This document shows positions 46,774 to 56,500 of a DNA stretch of 64,000 nt, one piece after another. The stretch comes from Pseudomonas arsenicoxydans (GTDB lineage Bacteria > Pseudomonadota > Gammaproteobacteria > Pseudomonadales > Pseudomonadaceae), in NCBI RefSeq assembly GCF_900103875.1, contig NZ_LT629705.1:1626501-1690500 (forward strand), written 5' to 3'. The first letter of the stretch is position 1. The number at the start of each line of letters is the position of its first letter. Position numbers and translations under genes: made by a program. The notes beneath the pieces were generated by a model. That model did no database searches and had not been told where the DNA came from. It worked only from the letters and a program-made list of their open reading frames with translations.

Positions 46774-48456
46774 TTACTCGGGCAGGGCGATCGGACCGAT
46801 CTCGTTGAACACATCACCTGGACCCGGGTTCTCGGCGTGAGTTTCACCGCCGAAGTGTTTCATGATCCCCCACACCGCATTGAGCGAGGTCTGTACCGCA
46901 CCTTCGACCCACGCCGGCGTCCACGAAACGTCGTCACCGGCAATGAAGATCCCGCGTTGCTCGGCCGGCATGTCGTCCTGCATGAAGTGCGCGTACATGC
47001 GCTGGTTGTAGCGGTAGTGACCGGGCAGGGCGCCTTTGAAAGCCCCGAGGAAATGCGGGTCGGCTTCCCATGACACGGTGATCGGATCGCCGATGATGCG
47101 CGCTGCGATGTCGACTTTCGGGTAGATCTTCTTCAATGCGTCCAGCGCCAGTTTCACGCGCTTCTCAACCGGGTGCGGGAGCATTTTCAACGCGTCGCTC
47201 ATCCACGAGTACGACAGGCAAATCACCCCTGGCTTGTCGTCGCCGTTGTCGAACAGGTACGTGCCGCGGGTCAGGCGATCGGTCAGGGTCATGCTCATCA
47301 GGTCGCGGCCGGTTTCCGGATCCTTGTCCTTCCAGAACGGGCGGTCGACCATGACGAAGGTTTTCGACGATTGCATGTAGCGGGTGCGGTCCAGGGCCAT
47401 CCACATCTTTTGCGAAAACAGCGTTTCGTCGCATTCGATCTGCGTGGTCAGCAGCCAGCTCTGGCAGGTGGTCAGCACCGCTGCGTATTCGCGGGTGTCG
47501 CCATAGGTGTCGGTGACGGCGAAACGGCCGCCCGGCGCGTGGGCAATTTTCTTCACCCCGGAGCGTGGTGCGCCCCGGTGCAACGAACTCAGGCTGGTGC
47601 CTTCAGGCCAGTGCACGCAACGCTCCGGCACATGGCGCCAGATGCCCAGTGGTACTTGTTCCACGCCGCCAACCACCAGGTGCTGGTGATCGTCGCAGTT
47701 AGTCATGACCACGCGGAAGATTTCCAGCATCGAGTTCGGGAAATCGGAGTCCCAGCCGCCGGTGCCGAAACCGACCTGACCGAACACTTCGCGGTGATGG
47801 AACGACAGCTTGGCGAAGGCTTTGGAGGTGGCGACGAAGTCGTAGAAGGTGCGGTCATCCCACAGCGGAACCAGGGTGTTCCACAGCTCTTTGAGGCGCG
47901 GCACATCGCGGTCGCGGATGGCTTGCTGGATATCGGCGAACTGCGAACCGGCTTCCAGTGCGTCCGCCCAGGCGTCAGCCACTTCCTGGAACAGTGCAGG
48001 AAGATCCGCCAGTTTCTGTGCGTAATGGGTTTTGCCTTCGATGTCGATCACCGTGCTGCCCGACGCGGGCGTCAGCGGGTTCGGGAAGGGCTTGGTTTGC
48101 AGGCCGAGCTTGTCGACGTAGTGATAAAACGCGGTGGACGATACCGGGAAGCGCATGCCGCCCAGCTCGGCGATGATGCCTTCAGCGCCATTGAACGCCT
48201 GCGAACGAAGACGGCCGCCCATTTTCGAGGCTTCGTAGACGACGGGTTTGAGACCCAGCTTCATCAACTCGTAAGCTGCTACCAGGCCGGCGATACCCGC
48301 GCCGACAATCGCCACTTCGGCACCGTGGTTGTGTGTAGGAATACTGCCCAGGCCGGCCGGGTGTTCGATCCAGTCGTCAAAGCCGAAAGGGAAGTCCGGG
48401 CCGAAAATAGTGACTGGTTTTTTACCGTCTGCAGGATGGCGATTGTTCTTGTTCAT
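46774..48456 (-). CDS. davB: L-lysine 2-monooxygenase
   Basis: FAD amine oxidase-fold enzyme of 560 residues that converts lysine to 5-aminovaleramide. The FAD-binding motif is EVAIVGAGIAGLVAAYELM (about 48-66), followed by GGRLRSQAF and ELGGMRFPVSSTAFYHYV, with the C-terminal FAD segment GIFIAGDDVSWTPAWVEGA. Length and sequence match P. putida DavB from memory. It is co-directional with davA and next to an Lrp-type regulator, so lysine-responsive control is likely. Confidence 0.95.
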   Translation of the reverse strand: MNKNNRHPADGKKPVTIFGPDFPFGFDDWIEHPAGLGSIPTHNHGAEVAIVGAGIAGLVAAYELMKLGLKPVVYEASKMGGRLRSQAFNGAEGIIAELGGMRFPVSSTAFYHYVDKLGLQTKPFPNPLTPASGSTVIDIEGKTHYAQKLADLPALFQEVADAWADALEAGSQFADIQQAIRDRDVPRLKELWNTLVPLWDDRTFYDFVATSKAFAKLSFHHREVFGQVGFGTGGWDSDFPNSMLEIFRVVMTNCDDHQHLVVGGVEQVPLGIWRHVPERCVHWPEGTSLSSLHRGAPRSGVKKIAHAPGGRFAVTDTYGDTREYAAVLTTCQSWLLTTQIECDETLFSQKMWMALDRTRYMQSSKTFVMVDRPFWKDKDPETGRDLMSMTLTDRLTRGTYLFDNGDDKPGVICLSYSWMSDALKMLPHPVEKRVKLALDALKKIYPKVDIAARIIGDPITVSWEADPHFLGAFKGALPGHYRYNQRMYAHFMQDDMPAEQRGIFIAGDDVSWTPAWVEGAVQTSLNAVWGIMKHFGGETHAENPGPGDVFNEIGPIALPE

Positions 48457-48617
48457 GGCTGACCTTGCTGGCGACCCGACGCGGAATGCGCATCTGAGTA
48501 TAGGAAAAGATGGCAGCCATTCTAGAGAGCGTAGAACACGTTAATAAGACGCAATGTGTCGTCGTTTTGCCGAATAACTGATCAATATGACGATCATCTG
48601 CTACATACCGTCCAAAG

Positions 48618-48642
48618 TGGGAGCGGGCTTGCCCGCGATGAG
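48618..48642. repeat. Single REP unit
   Basis: GTGGGAGCGGGCTTGCCCGC followed by GATG, one REP half without a facing partner, between davB and the Lrp-type gene. Confidence 0.75.
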
Positions 48643-48677
48643 GTCTGATCAGGCAATCGAGAACGACCGGTCAAAAC

Positions 48678-49139
48678 TCAAACCGGCTGCCCCCGATCAA
48701 TCTTGCTGCTCAGGATGATCGAAGTCGTCGTCTTCTCCACCCCGTCCACACTGCCGATCTGATCGAGCAACTGATCCAGCTGCTCCGGCGAATCGGTGCG
48801 CAACCACGCCACGTAATCAAATTCGCCACTCACTGCACACAGTTGCTGCACCTGTGCCATGGCGCTGAGCCGGCGCAACACTTCCTTGCCCGAGCGCGGT
48901 TGCACCGTGATCCCGACATACGCCTGCAAGCCGCCATCGACCACCCGCTGACCTAAACGCACGCCATAACCGGTGATGACTTTGGTTTTCTCCAGTCGCG
49001 CCAGGCGTGAGGTCACCGTGGTGCGGGCGATGCCCAGTTGGCGAGCGAGCATGGCCACGCTCTCGCGAGCGTTGATTTGCAAGGCCGCGATCAATTGGCG
49101 GTCGATTTCGTCAAGGACGGGCGGGCGGGTGTCAGGCAA
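48678..49139 (-). CDS. Lrp/AsnC-family regulator
   Basis: A 153-residue transcriptional regulator. The N-terminal HTH is at about 8-60 (VLDEIDRQLIAALQINARES, GIARTTVTSRLARLEKT). The C-terminal RAM (AsnC ligand) domain is at about 70-145. The TTG at 49139 with GGAG 7 bp upstream is the best start; an upstream in-frame TTG at 49160 is less likely. The position beside davB (as in P. putida) suggests lysine-pathway control. Confidence 0.88.
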   Translation of the reverse strand: MPDTRPPVLDEIDRQLIAALQINARESVAMLARQLGIARTTVTSRLARLEKTKVITGYGVRLGQRVVDGGLQAYVGITVQPRSGKEVLRRLSAMAQVQQLCAVSGEFDYVAWLRTDSPEQLDQLLDQIGSVDGVEKTTTSIILSSKIDRGQPV

Positions 49140-49349
49140 GGGTCGTCTCCGGCAACACAAAACTTTGATTTGGCATGTTACAGCACGGCTCGCACAGCGC
49201 AGGTTTGATCTGGCCCCAGTACCGTTCGGGACATTTTTATCTGCGACAAATTGCCATAAGTAACTAGGTAGTACATCATTTCGCGCTTGTCACAAATGGG
49301 GATAATTTCCGACATGAATAGTTCTGGGGCTGCCGGCGGCGGCAAATAG

Positions 49350-51668
49350 TTGCTGTTGGGGCTGGGTGTCCTGATCGCGTTGATCGGACTCGGCCTGGCC
49401 GGCGGCGGTGGTTATCTGATGTCGCTCGGCGGAAGCGCGTACTTCTTGCTGATGGGCCTGGCGATGCTGGTGTCGGGGCTGATGATTGCCCGTTGCAAGC
49501 CGCAAGGCGCGTGGCTGTATGGCGTGGCGTTGATCTTGACGGCGATCTGGGCGGTGTGGGACGGCGGTTTTGAATACTGGCCGCTGGTCTCGCGCGTGCT
49601 GACCTTTGCCGTGATCGGCCTGGTCGTGGCGCTGATCTATCCGACGCTGGTGCGTGCTTCGGGCGCGACGGCGGGCCGCGGCGCTTATGGTTTGGCCGGT
49701 ATCCTCGGCCTCGGCGTTGTTGCCACGATGGCGTACATGTTCGTGCCGACTCACGTCGTCAAAGCCAGCACTGAGCCGGCTGTAACGCCGGTCACACCCG
49801 GCTCCGAGCAGAAGGACTGGGCCCACTGGGGCAACACCACGGCCGGCAACCGTTTTGCCGCGCTGGATCAGATCAACAAAGGCAACATCGACAAGTTGCA
49901 GGTGGCGTGGACCTTCCGCACCGGCGACATCCCGCAAAGTACCGGTGCTGGCGCCGAAGACCAGAACACGCCGCTGCAAATCGGCGACACGGTCTACACC
50001 TGCACCGCCTACGGCAAAGTCTTCGCCCTGGACGCCGACACCGGCACTCAGCGCTGGAAATTCGATCCGCAAGGCACCGCGCCTAACTGGCAACGCTGCC
50101 GGGGCCTGGGCTATTCCGAAACCCCTGCGTCGTCGGACACCCAGCCCACCGCCTGTACGAAACGTCTGTTTCTGCCGACCGGCGATGCGCGTCTGATCGC
50201 GATCAATGCCGACACCGGCAAGCCCTGCGAAGAGTTCGGCAACAAAGGCACGGTCGATCTGACCACCGACATGGGCGAAGTAAAGCCCGGTTACTACCAG
50301 CAGACCTCGACCCCATTGGTTGCAGGTGATGTGGTGATTGTCGGCGGTCGTGTTGCCGATAACTATTCCACCGGCGAACCGCCAGGCGTTGTCCGCGCAT
50401 ACGACGTGCGCAGTGGTGAACTGGTGTGGGCGTGGGATCCGGGTAACCCGAACACAACCAAACGTCCGCCGGCCGGTGAGACCTACACCCGCGGCACGCC
50501 GAACGTCTGGTCGGCCATGTCCTATGACGCCAAACTCGGTCTCGTGTACCTGCCAACCGGCAACGCCACACCAGACTTTTTCGGCGGGCAGCGCACGGCA
50601 TTCGATGACAAGTGGAACTCGTCCATCGTTGCCGTCGATGTGAAGACCGGTCAGGTGCGTTGGCACTTCCAGACCACTCACCACGATTTGTGGGACTTTG
50701 ACCTGCCGGCGCAGCCACTGCTGTACGACGTGCCGGACGAAAAAGGCGGCATTCAGCCGGCCTTGGCGCAAGTCACCAAACAGGGCGAGATTTTCCTGCT
50801 CAACCGCGAAACCGGCGTGCCAATCGCCCGCGTCGAGGAACGTCCGGTGCCTCAGGGCAACGTACCCGGTGAACGCTACTCGCCGACCCAGCCGTTCTCG
50901 GTGGACATGCCGTCAATCGGCAACAAAACCCTGACCGAGTCCGACATGTGGGGCGCCACGCCGTTTGACCAGTTGATGTGTCGCATCCAGTTCAAAGGCA
51001 TGCGCCACGAAGGCGTCTACACCCCGCCGGGCCTTGATCGTGCGTTGCAATTCCCCGGCTCGCTGGGGGGCATGAACTGGGGCAGCGTTTCGGTGGACCC
51101 GAACACGAACTACATGTTCGTCAACGACATGCGCCTGGGCCTGGCCAACTACATGATCCCGCGCAACAAGATTGCCGCCGGGGCCAGTGGCATTGAAATG
51201 GGCGTAGTACCGCAAGAAGGCACGCCGTTCGGTGCCATGCGCGAGCGCTTCCTCTCGGCAGCCGGCATTCCGTGCCAGAAACCGCCGTTCGGCACGATGT
51301 CCGCCATCGACCTGAAGACCCACAAACTGATGTGGCAGGTCCCGGTCGGCACCGTGCAAGACACCGGTCCGCTGGGCATCCGCATGCACCTGCCGATCCC
51401 GATCGGCATGCCGACCCTCGGCGCTTCGCTGGCCACCCAGTCGGGCCTGTTGTTCTTCGCCGGTACTCAGGATTTCTACCTGCGTGCTTTCGATACCGGC
51501 AACGGTAATGAAATCTGGAAGTCGCGTTTGCCCGTCGGTAGCCAGTCGGGGCCGATGACCTACGTTTCGCCTAAAACCGGCAAGCAGTACATCCTGTTGA
51601 CGGTCGGTGGCGCACGTCAGTCGCCGGATCGCGGTGACTATGTGATTGCCTACGCTTTGCCCAAGTAA
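49350..51668 (+). CDS. gcd: Membrane PQQ-dependent dehydrogenase, glucose/quinate type, with in-frame TAG near expected start
   Basis: Periplasm-facing quinoprotein that oxidises sugars or polyols at the inner membrane and passes electrons to ubiquinone. About five membrane segments occupy the first ~140 residues, then a PQQ beta-propeller (DWAHWGNTTAGNRFAALDQI, TTHHDLWDFDLPAQPLLYD, TESDMWGATPFDQLMCR, GGARQSPDRGDYVIAYALP). The expected start is ATG at 49314 (or 49296), but an in-frame TAG at 49347 ends it after 11 codons. The coding frame resumes at TTG 49350 with no gap. From there 772 residues are open, including the whole first membrane helix. Translation could restart at this TTG, or the gene may be impaired. 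It resembles E. coli Gcd more than quinate dehydrogenase, but the substrate is not certain. Confidence 0.85.
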   Translation: MLLGLGVLIALIGLGLAGGGGYLMSLGGSAYFLLMGLAMLVSGLMIARCKPQGAWLYGVALILTAIWAVWDGGFEYWPLVSRVLTFAVIGLVVALIYPTLVRASGATAGRGAYGLAGILGLGVVATMAYMFVPTHVVKASTEPAVTPVTPGSEQKDWAHWGNTTAGNRFAALDQINKGNIDKLQVAWTFRTGDIPQSTGAGAEDQNTPLQIGDTVYTCTAYGKVFALDADTGTQRWKFDPQGTAPNWQRCRGLGYSETPASSDTQPTACTKRLFLPTGDARLIAINADTGKPCEEFGNKGTVDLTTDMGEVKPGYYQQTSTPLVAGDVVIVGGRVADNYSTGEPPGVVRAYDVRSGELVWAWDPGNPNTTKRPPAGETYTRGTPNVWSAMSYDAKLGLVYLPTGNATPDFFGGQRTAFDDKWNSSIVAVDVKTGQVRWHFQTTHHDLWDFDLPAQPLLYDVPDEKGGIQPALAQVTKQGEIFLLNRETGVPIARVEERPVPQGNVPGERYSPTQPFSVDMPSIGNKTLTESDMWGATPFDQLMCRIQFKGMRHEGVYTPPGLDRALQFPGSLGGMNWGSVSVDPNTNYMFVNDMRLGLANYMIPRNKIAAGASGIEMGVVPQEGTPFGAMRERFLSAAGIPCQKPPFGTMSAIDLKTHKLMWQVPVGTVQDTGPLGIRMHLPIPIGMPTLGASLATQSGLLFFAGTQDFYLRAFDTGNGNEIWKSRLPVGSQSGPMTYVSPKTGKQYILLTVGGARQSPDRGDYVIAYALPK

Positions 51669-51688
51669 GGTCTGAATCGCAGGTACGA

Positions 51689-51715
51689 AAAAGCCGCGCC
51701 ATTGCGCGGCTTTTT
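51689..51715 (+). terminator. Terminator after PQQ dehydrogenase
   Basis: AAGCCGCGC-CATT-GCGCGGCTT followed by TTTC, 20 bp after the stop codon. Confidence 0.85.
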
Positions 51716-51814
51716 CTATTGTGGAGTTCAACCCGGTTGGGGTGCGGATGCCAGGATGGACACCAACGGACAGTCATAGTCGAATGCGATATCGAGGGAT
51801 GCGAGGTGATGAAC

Positions 51815-52465
51815 ATGACGCAGAAAATGCCTTTCGCTGTACGGGATCATGCGATGCAGATTGCCCATCACGAAATGGGGCACTACGTCGTCGCCCGCGC
51901 CTTGGGGTTTGAAACGGGTGGCGTAACCCTGACAGTCACCATGGACTTGAGGCATCAAGCGGGGGCCTCCATTACCCTGGCGCGGTCAATGTCGTCGATA
52001 GACGCCATCAAGGACTATCTCGAAGCCCGGATGATGGTGCTCTTCGCTGGCGCGATGGGGCAGTCATTGGCCTCGGAGCAGTCTTTCGGAAAACGCGCCG
52101 ATAAGCGCAAGGCGGCCGAGATCCTGAAAGGGGAGCAGGGGGCGGAACAGGATTACGCAAAAATAAGAGAGCTAGGACACTTGCTGCGCAACATCACTTA
52201 CCCCGATACGAATCCGGCGTCGTCTGACCGTACAGCGGCCGAGCTGAAAGAGATTACGGATCGCCTGTGGTTTCGGACTCAAACCATCGTCGAAGAACTG
52301 GCCGATACGATTACCGGATTGGCGGGGATGCTGGTAGACGGCATGGTCATTGTCGAGCAATGGGGCAGGGCGGCGGATACGTATGAGGGGGTGTTGACGA
52401 GGAATGTGCTGGAAGGGCTTCAGGCTGTGCGGGCAATCCCTGCGTCAGGTGTCAGAACTTATTAA
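51815..52465 (+). CDS. Small M41-like (HEXXH) putative metallopeptidase
   Basis: A 216-residue soluble protein with a zinc-binding HEMGH in QIAHHEMGHYVVARALGF (about 19-31), like the peptidase domain of FtsH but with no AAA or membrane part. A further Asp in GAEQDYAKIRELGHLL sits where the third FtsH ligand is expected. ATG 51815 has GAGG 8 bp upstream; ATG 51809 is also possible. The substrate is unknown. It lies next to a toxin-antitoxin pair, in a non-syntenic patch between gcd and the tRNA, suggesting an accessory or mobile origin. Confidence 0.72.
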   Translation: MTQKMPFAVRDHAMQIAHHEMGHYVVARALGFETGGVTLTVTMDLRHQAGASITLARSMSSIDAIKDYLEARMMVLFAGAMGQSLASEQSFGKRADKRKAAEILKGEQGAEQDYAKIRELGHLLRNITYPDTNPASSDRTAAELKEITDRLWFRTQTIVEELADTITGLAGMLVDGMVIVEQWGRAADTYEGVLTRNVLEGLQAVRAIPASGVRTY

Positions 52466-52506
52466 CCCCGGCATTTCTGCCGGGGCTGTCAGCAACGTAG
52501 TCAGGC

Positions 52507-52956
52507 TCATGCGCATACTTTCGCCTGATTGTGCCATTCGCCTTCGAACTCCAGATTCAGTTTATAAAGGTCGTGGTCCAGTTTGTTGATGGTATTGATA
52601 GCCGCCATCAGATCCGCTTCGCCAGTCTTGGCTTCAAGATAAAGGCCACGCAAATACCGGTCGTTTACCATCGGGATTTTGTCGGTTTTTTCCCAGATCG
52701 CTACGGCTTGACTCGTCAAACCGACGATCTCGGCGAGACTTTCCTGAGACAGCCCAAGCTCTTTTCTTAAAAATCTAAACTCAGCCCCCGTCAGCACTGA
52801 AGGCTTCTCAGCGATGGCCTTGCCGATTACGTCATGCAGGCCCTTCACATCCGTGATGGCGACAGACTCGCCATATGCGGTCTGTTTCACCACGAAGCCA
52901 TTGCTAAGCCATACGTTCGGTAGGCCGCTTTCTACGTAGTGGTACATAAAATTCAC
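52507..52956 (-). CDS. XRE-type antitoxin
   Basis: A 149-residue antitoxin-like protein. The N-terminal segment MYHYVESGLPNVWLSNGFVV is followed by an HTH (about 62-115; LTGAEFRFLRKELGLSQESL, VGLTSQAVAIWEKT). This family is commonly paired with DUF4258 toxins. It overlaps the upstream toxin gene by 4 bp and probably represses the operon. Confidence 0.85.
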   Translation of the reverse strand: MNFMYHYVESGLPNVWLSNGFVVKQTAYGESVAITDVKGLHDVIGKAIAEKPSVLTGAEFRFLRKELGLSQESLAEIVGLTSQAVAIWEKTDKIPMVNDRYLRGLYLEAKTGEADLMAAINTINKLDHDLYKLNLEFEGEWHNQAKVCA

Positions 52957-53273
52957 CCCTGCTTTTGTATCGTGGTCACTATGACGAGAAATGTCCCGTC
53001 GTCATCAACGTCGATAGCGCCGATGACCTGGAGAGGCGACCCAGCTCTAAACCAGGAAATAGTAAATCTCCAATCACCCCCAGGCTGCCGAAACGGCCCT
53101 TCGGTGATCTGCCCTTTTCCTAGGCAGTCCATCACATCCGGCATGGTCACACTTCGCTCAATCATTCGAGCTTTGGCATGCGGAGAGTAAAAGATGCGAT
53201 CAGATACCTCCGAAAGCTCACGTATTATTTCGAGAGCTTTCTTTTTGGGTAGTGGAAAAGGAAGGAGGCTCAT
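52953..53273 (-). CDS. DUF4258 putative toxin
   Basis: A 106-residue protein with RIFYSPHAKARMIERSVTMP and VDDDGTFLVIVTTIQ, the DUF4258/RelE-like pattern (HAKARMIER). It overlaps the XRE antitoxin by 4 bp and is first in the operon. The activity (RNA cleavage) is inferred from the family. Confidence 0.8.
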   Translation of the reverse strand: MSLLPFPLPKKKALEIIRELSEVSDRIFYSPHAKARMIERSVTMPDVMDCLGKGQITEGPFRQPGGDWRFTISWFRAGSPLQVIGAIDVDDDGTFLVIVTTIQKQG

Positions 53274-53450
53274 TGGTTTTCTATAGTATTTATAGGTTGG
53301 GCTATCCTAAAGTTCAAGACTGGATTGTCAAATTCGATTGTGTGTCTGCGATTAACGTTGTTTCGTTAGTAACCCATGTGGACACTTTGTGGATGTTTTA
53401 AGCCTCTTTTGAAAAAAACACGCTTGCAGAAACCTGAACATCAGAAACGA
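53274..53450. other. Intergenic stretch upstream of the toxin operon
   Basis: About 180 bp, AT-richer than its surroundings, presumably the promoter of the DUF4258/XRE operon. No repeat or operator palindrome was recognised. Confidence 0.5.
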
Positions 53451-53475
53451 AAAAGCCGCGCATTTGCGCGGCTTT
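53451..53475 (-). terminator. Terminator after tRNA
   Basis: Read on the minus strand: AAAGCCGCGC-AAAT-GCGCGGCTTT followed by TTCG, downstream of the tRNA gene. Confidence 0.8.
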
Positions 53476-53481
53476 CGTGTT

Positions 53482-53558
53482 TGGTGGGCCCACACGGACT
53501 TGAACCGTGGACCAAAGGATTATGAGTCCTCTGCTCTAACCAACTGAGCTATAGGCCC
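53482..53558 (-). tRNA. tRNA with CAU anticodon (probably tRNA-Ile2, possibly tRNA-Met)
   Basis: A 77-nt tRNA including an encoded CCA end. The acceptor stem is GGGCCTA/TGGGCCC, the D-loop GCTCAGTTGGTTAGAGC, the anticodon loop CTCATAA, and the T-arm GTTCAAG. The T-arm and anticodon stem resemble tRNA-Ile2(CAU), which needs lysidine modification by TilS, more than elongator tRNA-Met. Confidence 0.9.
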
Positions 53559-53573
53559 TCAGTAGGCCGCGGA

Positions 53574-56500
53574 TTATAGCGATGGTTTCTCGGCTGTGCT
53601 ATCCGAAAAATCCGATACGGCTATACGAAGAAACGTCGCGGCGAATTCATCCGGGGGCAGAGGCAGGCTGACGATGTAGCCCTGGATCTGTTCACAGCCT
53701 TCTTCGGCAAGGAATTGCTGTTGCGCCAGGGTTTCGACGCCCTCCGCGATGACCGTGAATTGCATGCTGCGGCCCAAGGCAATAATCGCCCGAACAATCG
53801 CCGCATCGTGCGGATCGTCAGGCAGGCCGCGGACGAAGGACTGGTCGATCTTGAGAATGTCCAACGGCAGGCGCTTGAGGTAGCTCAGGGACGAGTAGCC
53901 CGTACCGAAGTCATCGATCGCCAATTGCACGCCCAGGTGTTTGAGTTGGTGCAGCACCGCCAGGGCTTCTTCGGCCTGGCTCATGATGAAGTTTTCGGTA
54001 ATTTCCAGTTGCAGAAAACCAGGCGCCAGGCCGTGGTCATTGAGCAGTTGTTCGATTCGTCCAAGCAGGTTCGGCTGACGTAATTGAGCGCCGGCAAGGT
54101 TTACCGACAGTGGGCCGACGCTTTCATACACCTGGTTCCATTCGTACATCTGCCGGCAGGCGGTTTCCAGTACCCAGTCGCCGATTTGCAGAATCATGCC
54201 GTTTTCTTCCGCCAACGGAATGAAGTGTTCCGGTGGCACCGCACCGAAGGTCGGGTGGTGCCAGCGTATGAGCGCTTCGGCACCGACCAGTCGATGGTCA
54301 TCGAGGCTGATTTTCGGTTGGTAGTAGAGAACCAGCTCATTGCGTTCCATGGCTCGCCGTAATTCATGTTCCAGCGCCACGCGTTCGCTGGCCTGGGCCG
54401 TGAGGTCGCGGGTGTAGCTTTCGACCCGGTTACGCCCCTTGGCCTTGGAGCGATACATGGCAGCATCGGCGTTCTTGACCAGTGTGGCGACATCACAGCC
54501 GTCCCTGGGGTACAGGCTGGTGCCGATGCTGGCGCTGATGAAGAACTCGTGTTCGCCGGCCTGGAAAGGGGCGGCGAAGCAATTAAGCAGCTTGGTCGCA
54601 ATATTGTCTGCGTCGCTGGACTGCTGCAGGCCAGGCAGCAGGATGATGAATTCGTCACCGCCCAGGCGCGCAACGGTATCGATATCGCGCAGCTGCTCCT
54701 TGAGGCGCACGGCGATGCCTTTGAGCAGCAGGTCGCCGACCGGATGGCCAAGGCTGTCGTTGATGTGTTTGAAACGGTCCAGGTCGAGAAACAGCACTGC
54801 GCCCTGACCGCCATTTTCCTGTTGGGTGTTGAGTGCAGTCAGCAGCCGGCTCTCGAACAGCGTGCGGTTGGGCAGGCCGGTCAGCGGATCGTGGTGCGCC
54901 TGGTAGTCGAGTTTGGCTTGAGCGTGCTTGAGGCTGGAAATGTCGGCAAATACCGCCACGAAATGGGTGATGAACTTTTCGCGGTTGCGCACGGCGCTGA
55001 TGGTCAGCCAGCTTGGGTAGAGCTCGCCATTTTTGCGGCGGTTGGAAATCTCGCCTTGCCAATGACCTTCGGCGGTCAACTGATGCCACATTGCTGCGTA
55101 GAACGCGCTGTCGTGCAGGCCGGAGGCAAGCAAGCGGGGGGTGTGGCCCAGTGCTTCGCTCTCGCTGTAGCCGGTAATCTCGGTAAAGGCGCGGTTGACC
55201 GCACTGATGTGCTGCTGGGTGTCGGTGATCAACACGCCTTCGGCAGTGCTCTCGAACACCGTGGCGGCCTGTTGCAGTTTCTCCTGCATCATGTGCCGCT
55301 CGGTGATGTCCCGCGCAATGGTCAGCATGCAGTCTTCATCGCCGATGGGCAGCGGACGGCTGGACACTTCGCAGAGACGGATCTGCCCGTCGCTGCGGCG
55401 GATGTGGCAGGTGAAGTCGCGGACGAAACCATCGCGATGCAGCAAGTCGAGCATCTGTTTGCGTTCGTTCAGATTGACCCAAATCCCCAGTTCCAGGGCT
55501 GAGCGGTCCACAGACATTGCGCTGTTGAAGCCGGTGATGCGGCTGAAGCCTTCGTTGACCTCCAGCAGCAACCCGTCGCTCTGCCGGGACAGTAACAAGC
55601 CGTCCGGGGAGGCGTGGAAGGCTTTGGCGAATTTTTCTTCGGAGGTTTGCAGTTGTTGCTGGGTTTCCTTGAGCTGGCTGATATCGCGCACCACGACGAC
55701 CAGGGCAGGCGTCGTATCGAGGTCGAAAGGCTCGGCGGAAATCAGGCCGGTAAACACCTGGCCGTTGTTGCGGCGAAAGGGCATTTCCAGGTTGCGGATG
55801 CTGCCAGCCTGCAGGCGCTGCAACAAACCCGGGCCTACACCGGGTATGCCCCAGATATTCAGGTCAGTAGCGGTCTGGCCGATGACGTCTTCGGCCTTTA
55901 GGCCAATCTGCTCCTCGAACGCTTTGTTGACCTCCAGCAGGCAGCCGTCGGACAGCCGCGCAATCACCAGAATGTCCGGGCATTGCTGGAACACAGAGGC
56001 GAATTTCTGCTCGGAAAGGCGTAATGCCTCTTCAGTGCGCTTGGCATCGCTGATGTCGATCATCAACCCGCGCAGCACCGGTTCATGACCATGCTCGATC
56101 AGGCTGACGATATCGCGCACCCAAAGGCATCGGCCATCGGCCGTGATGACCCGGTAATCGAGGCTGTAATCGCGCCCGGCCAACACTTCGTGATCGCAGA
56201 ATGTCTGGGCTCGGGTCAGGTCTGCCGGGTGAATGATGTTGCGCCAGAAGCCTGGAATCAACCAATGGGACAGGGGATACCCAAGCAGGGCTTCGGCGTG
56301 GGGCGACACGTAGCTGTAGGTGTAATCGCTCATCCGTGCTTCCCAGGCGATCGCCGAAAGGCTCTCTACCAGTCCACGGTAATGATATTCACTACTGCGC
56401 AGTTCTTGCTCCAGATCGACTCGACGAGCAATTTCCGAACTCAACCGGCGGTTAATACGTATGACAACCGCCAGCATGATTATCAAAAACAGCAGCCCAG

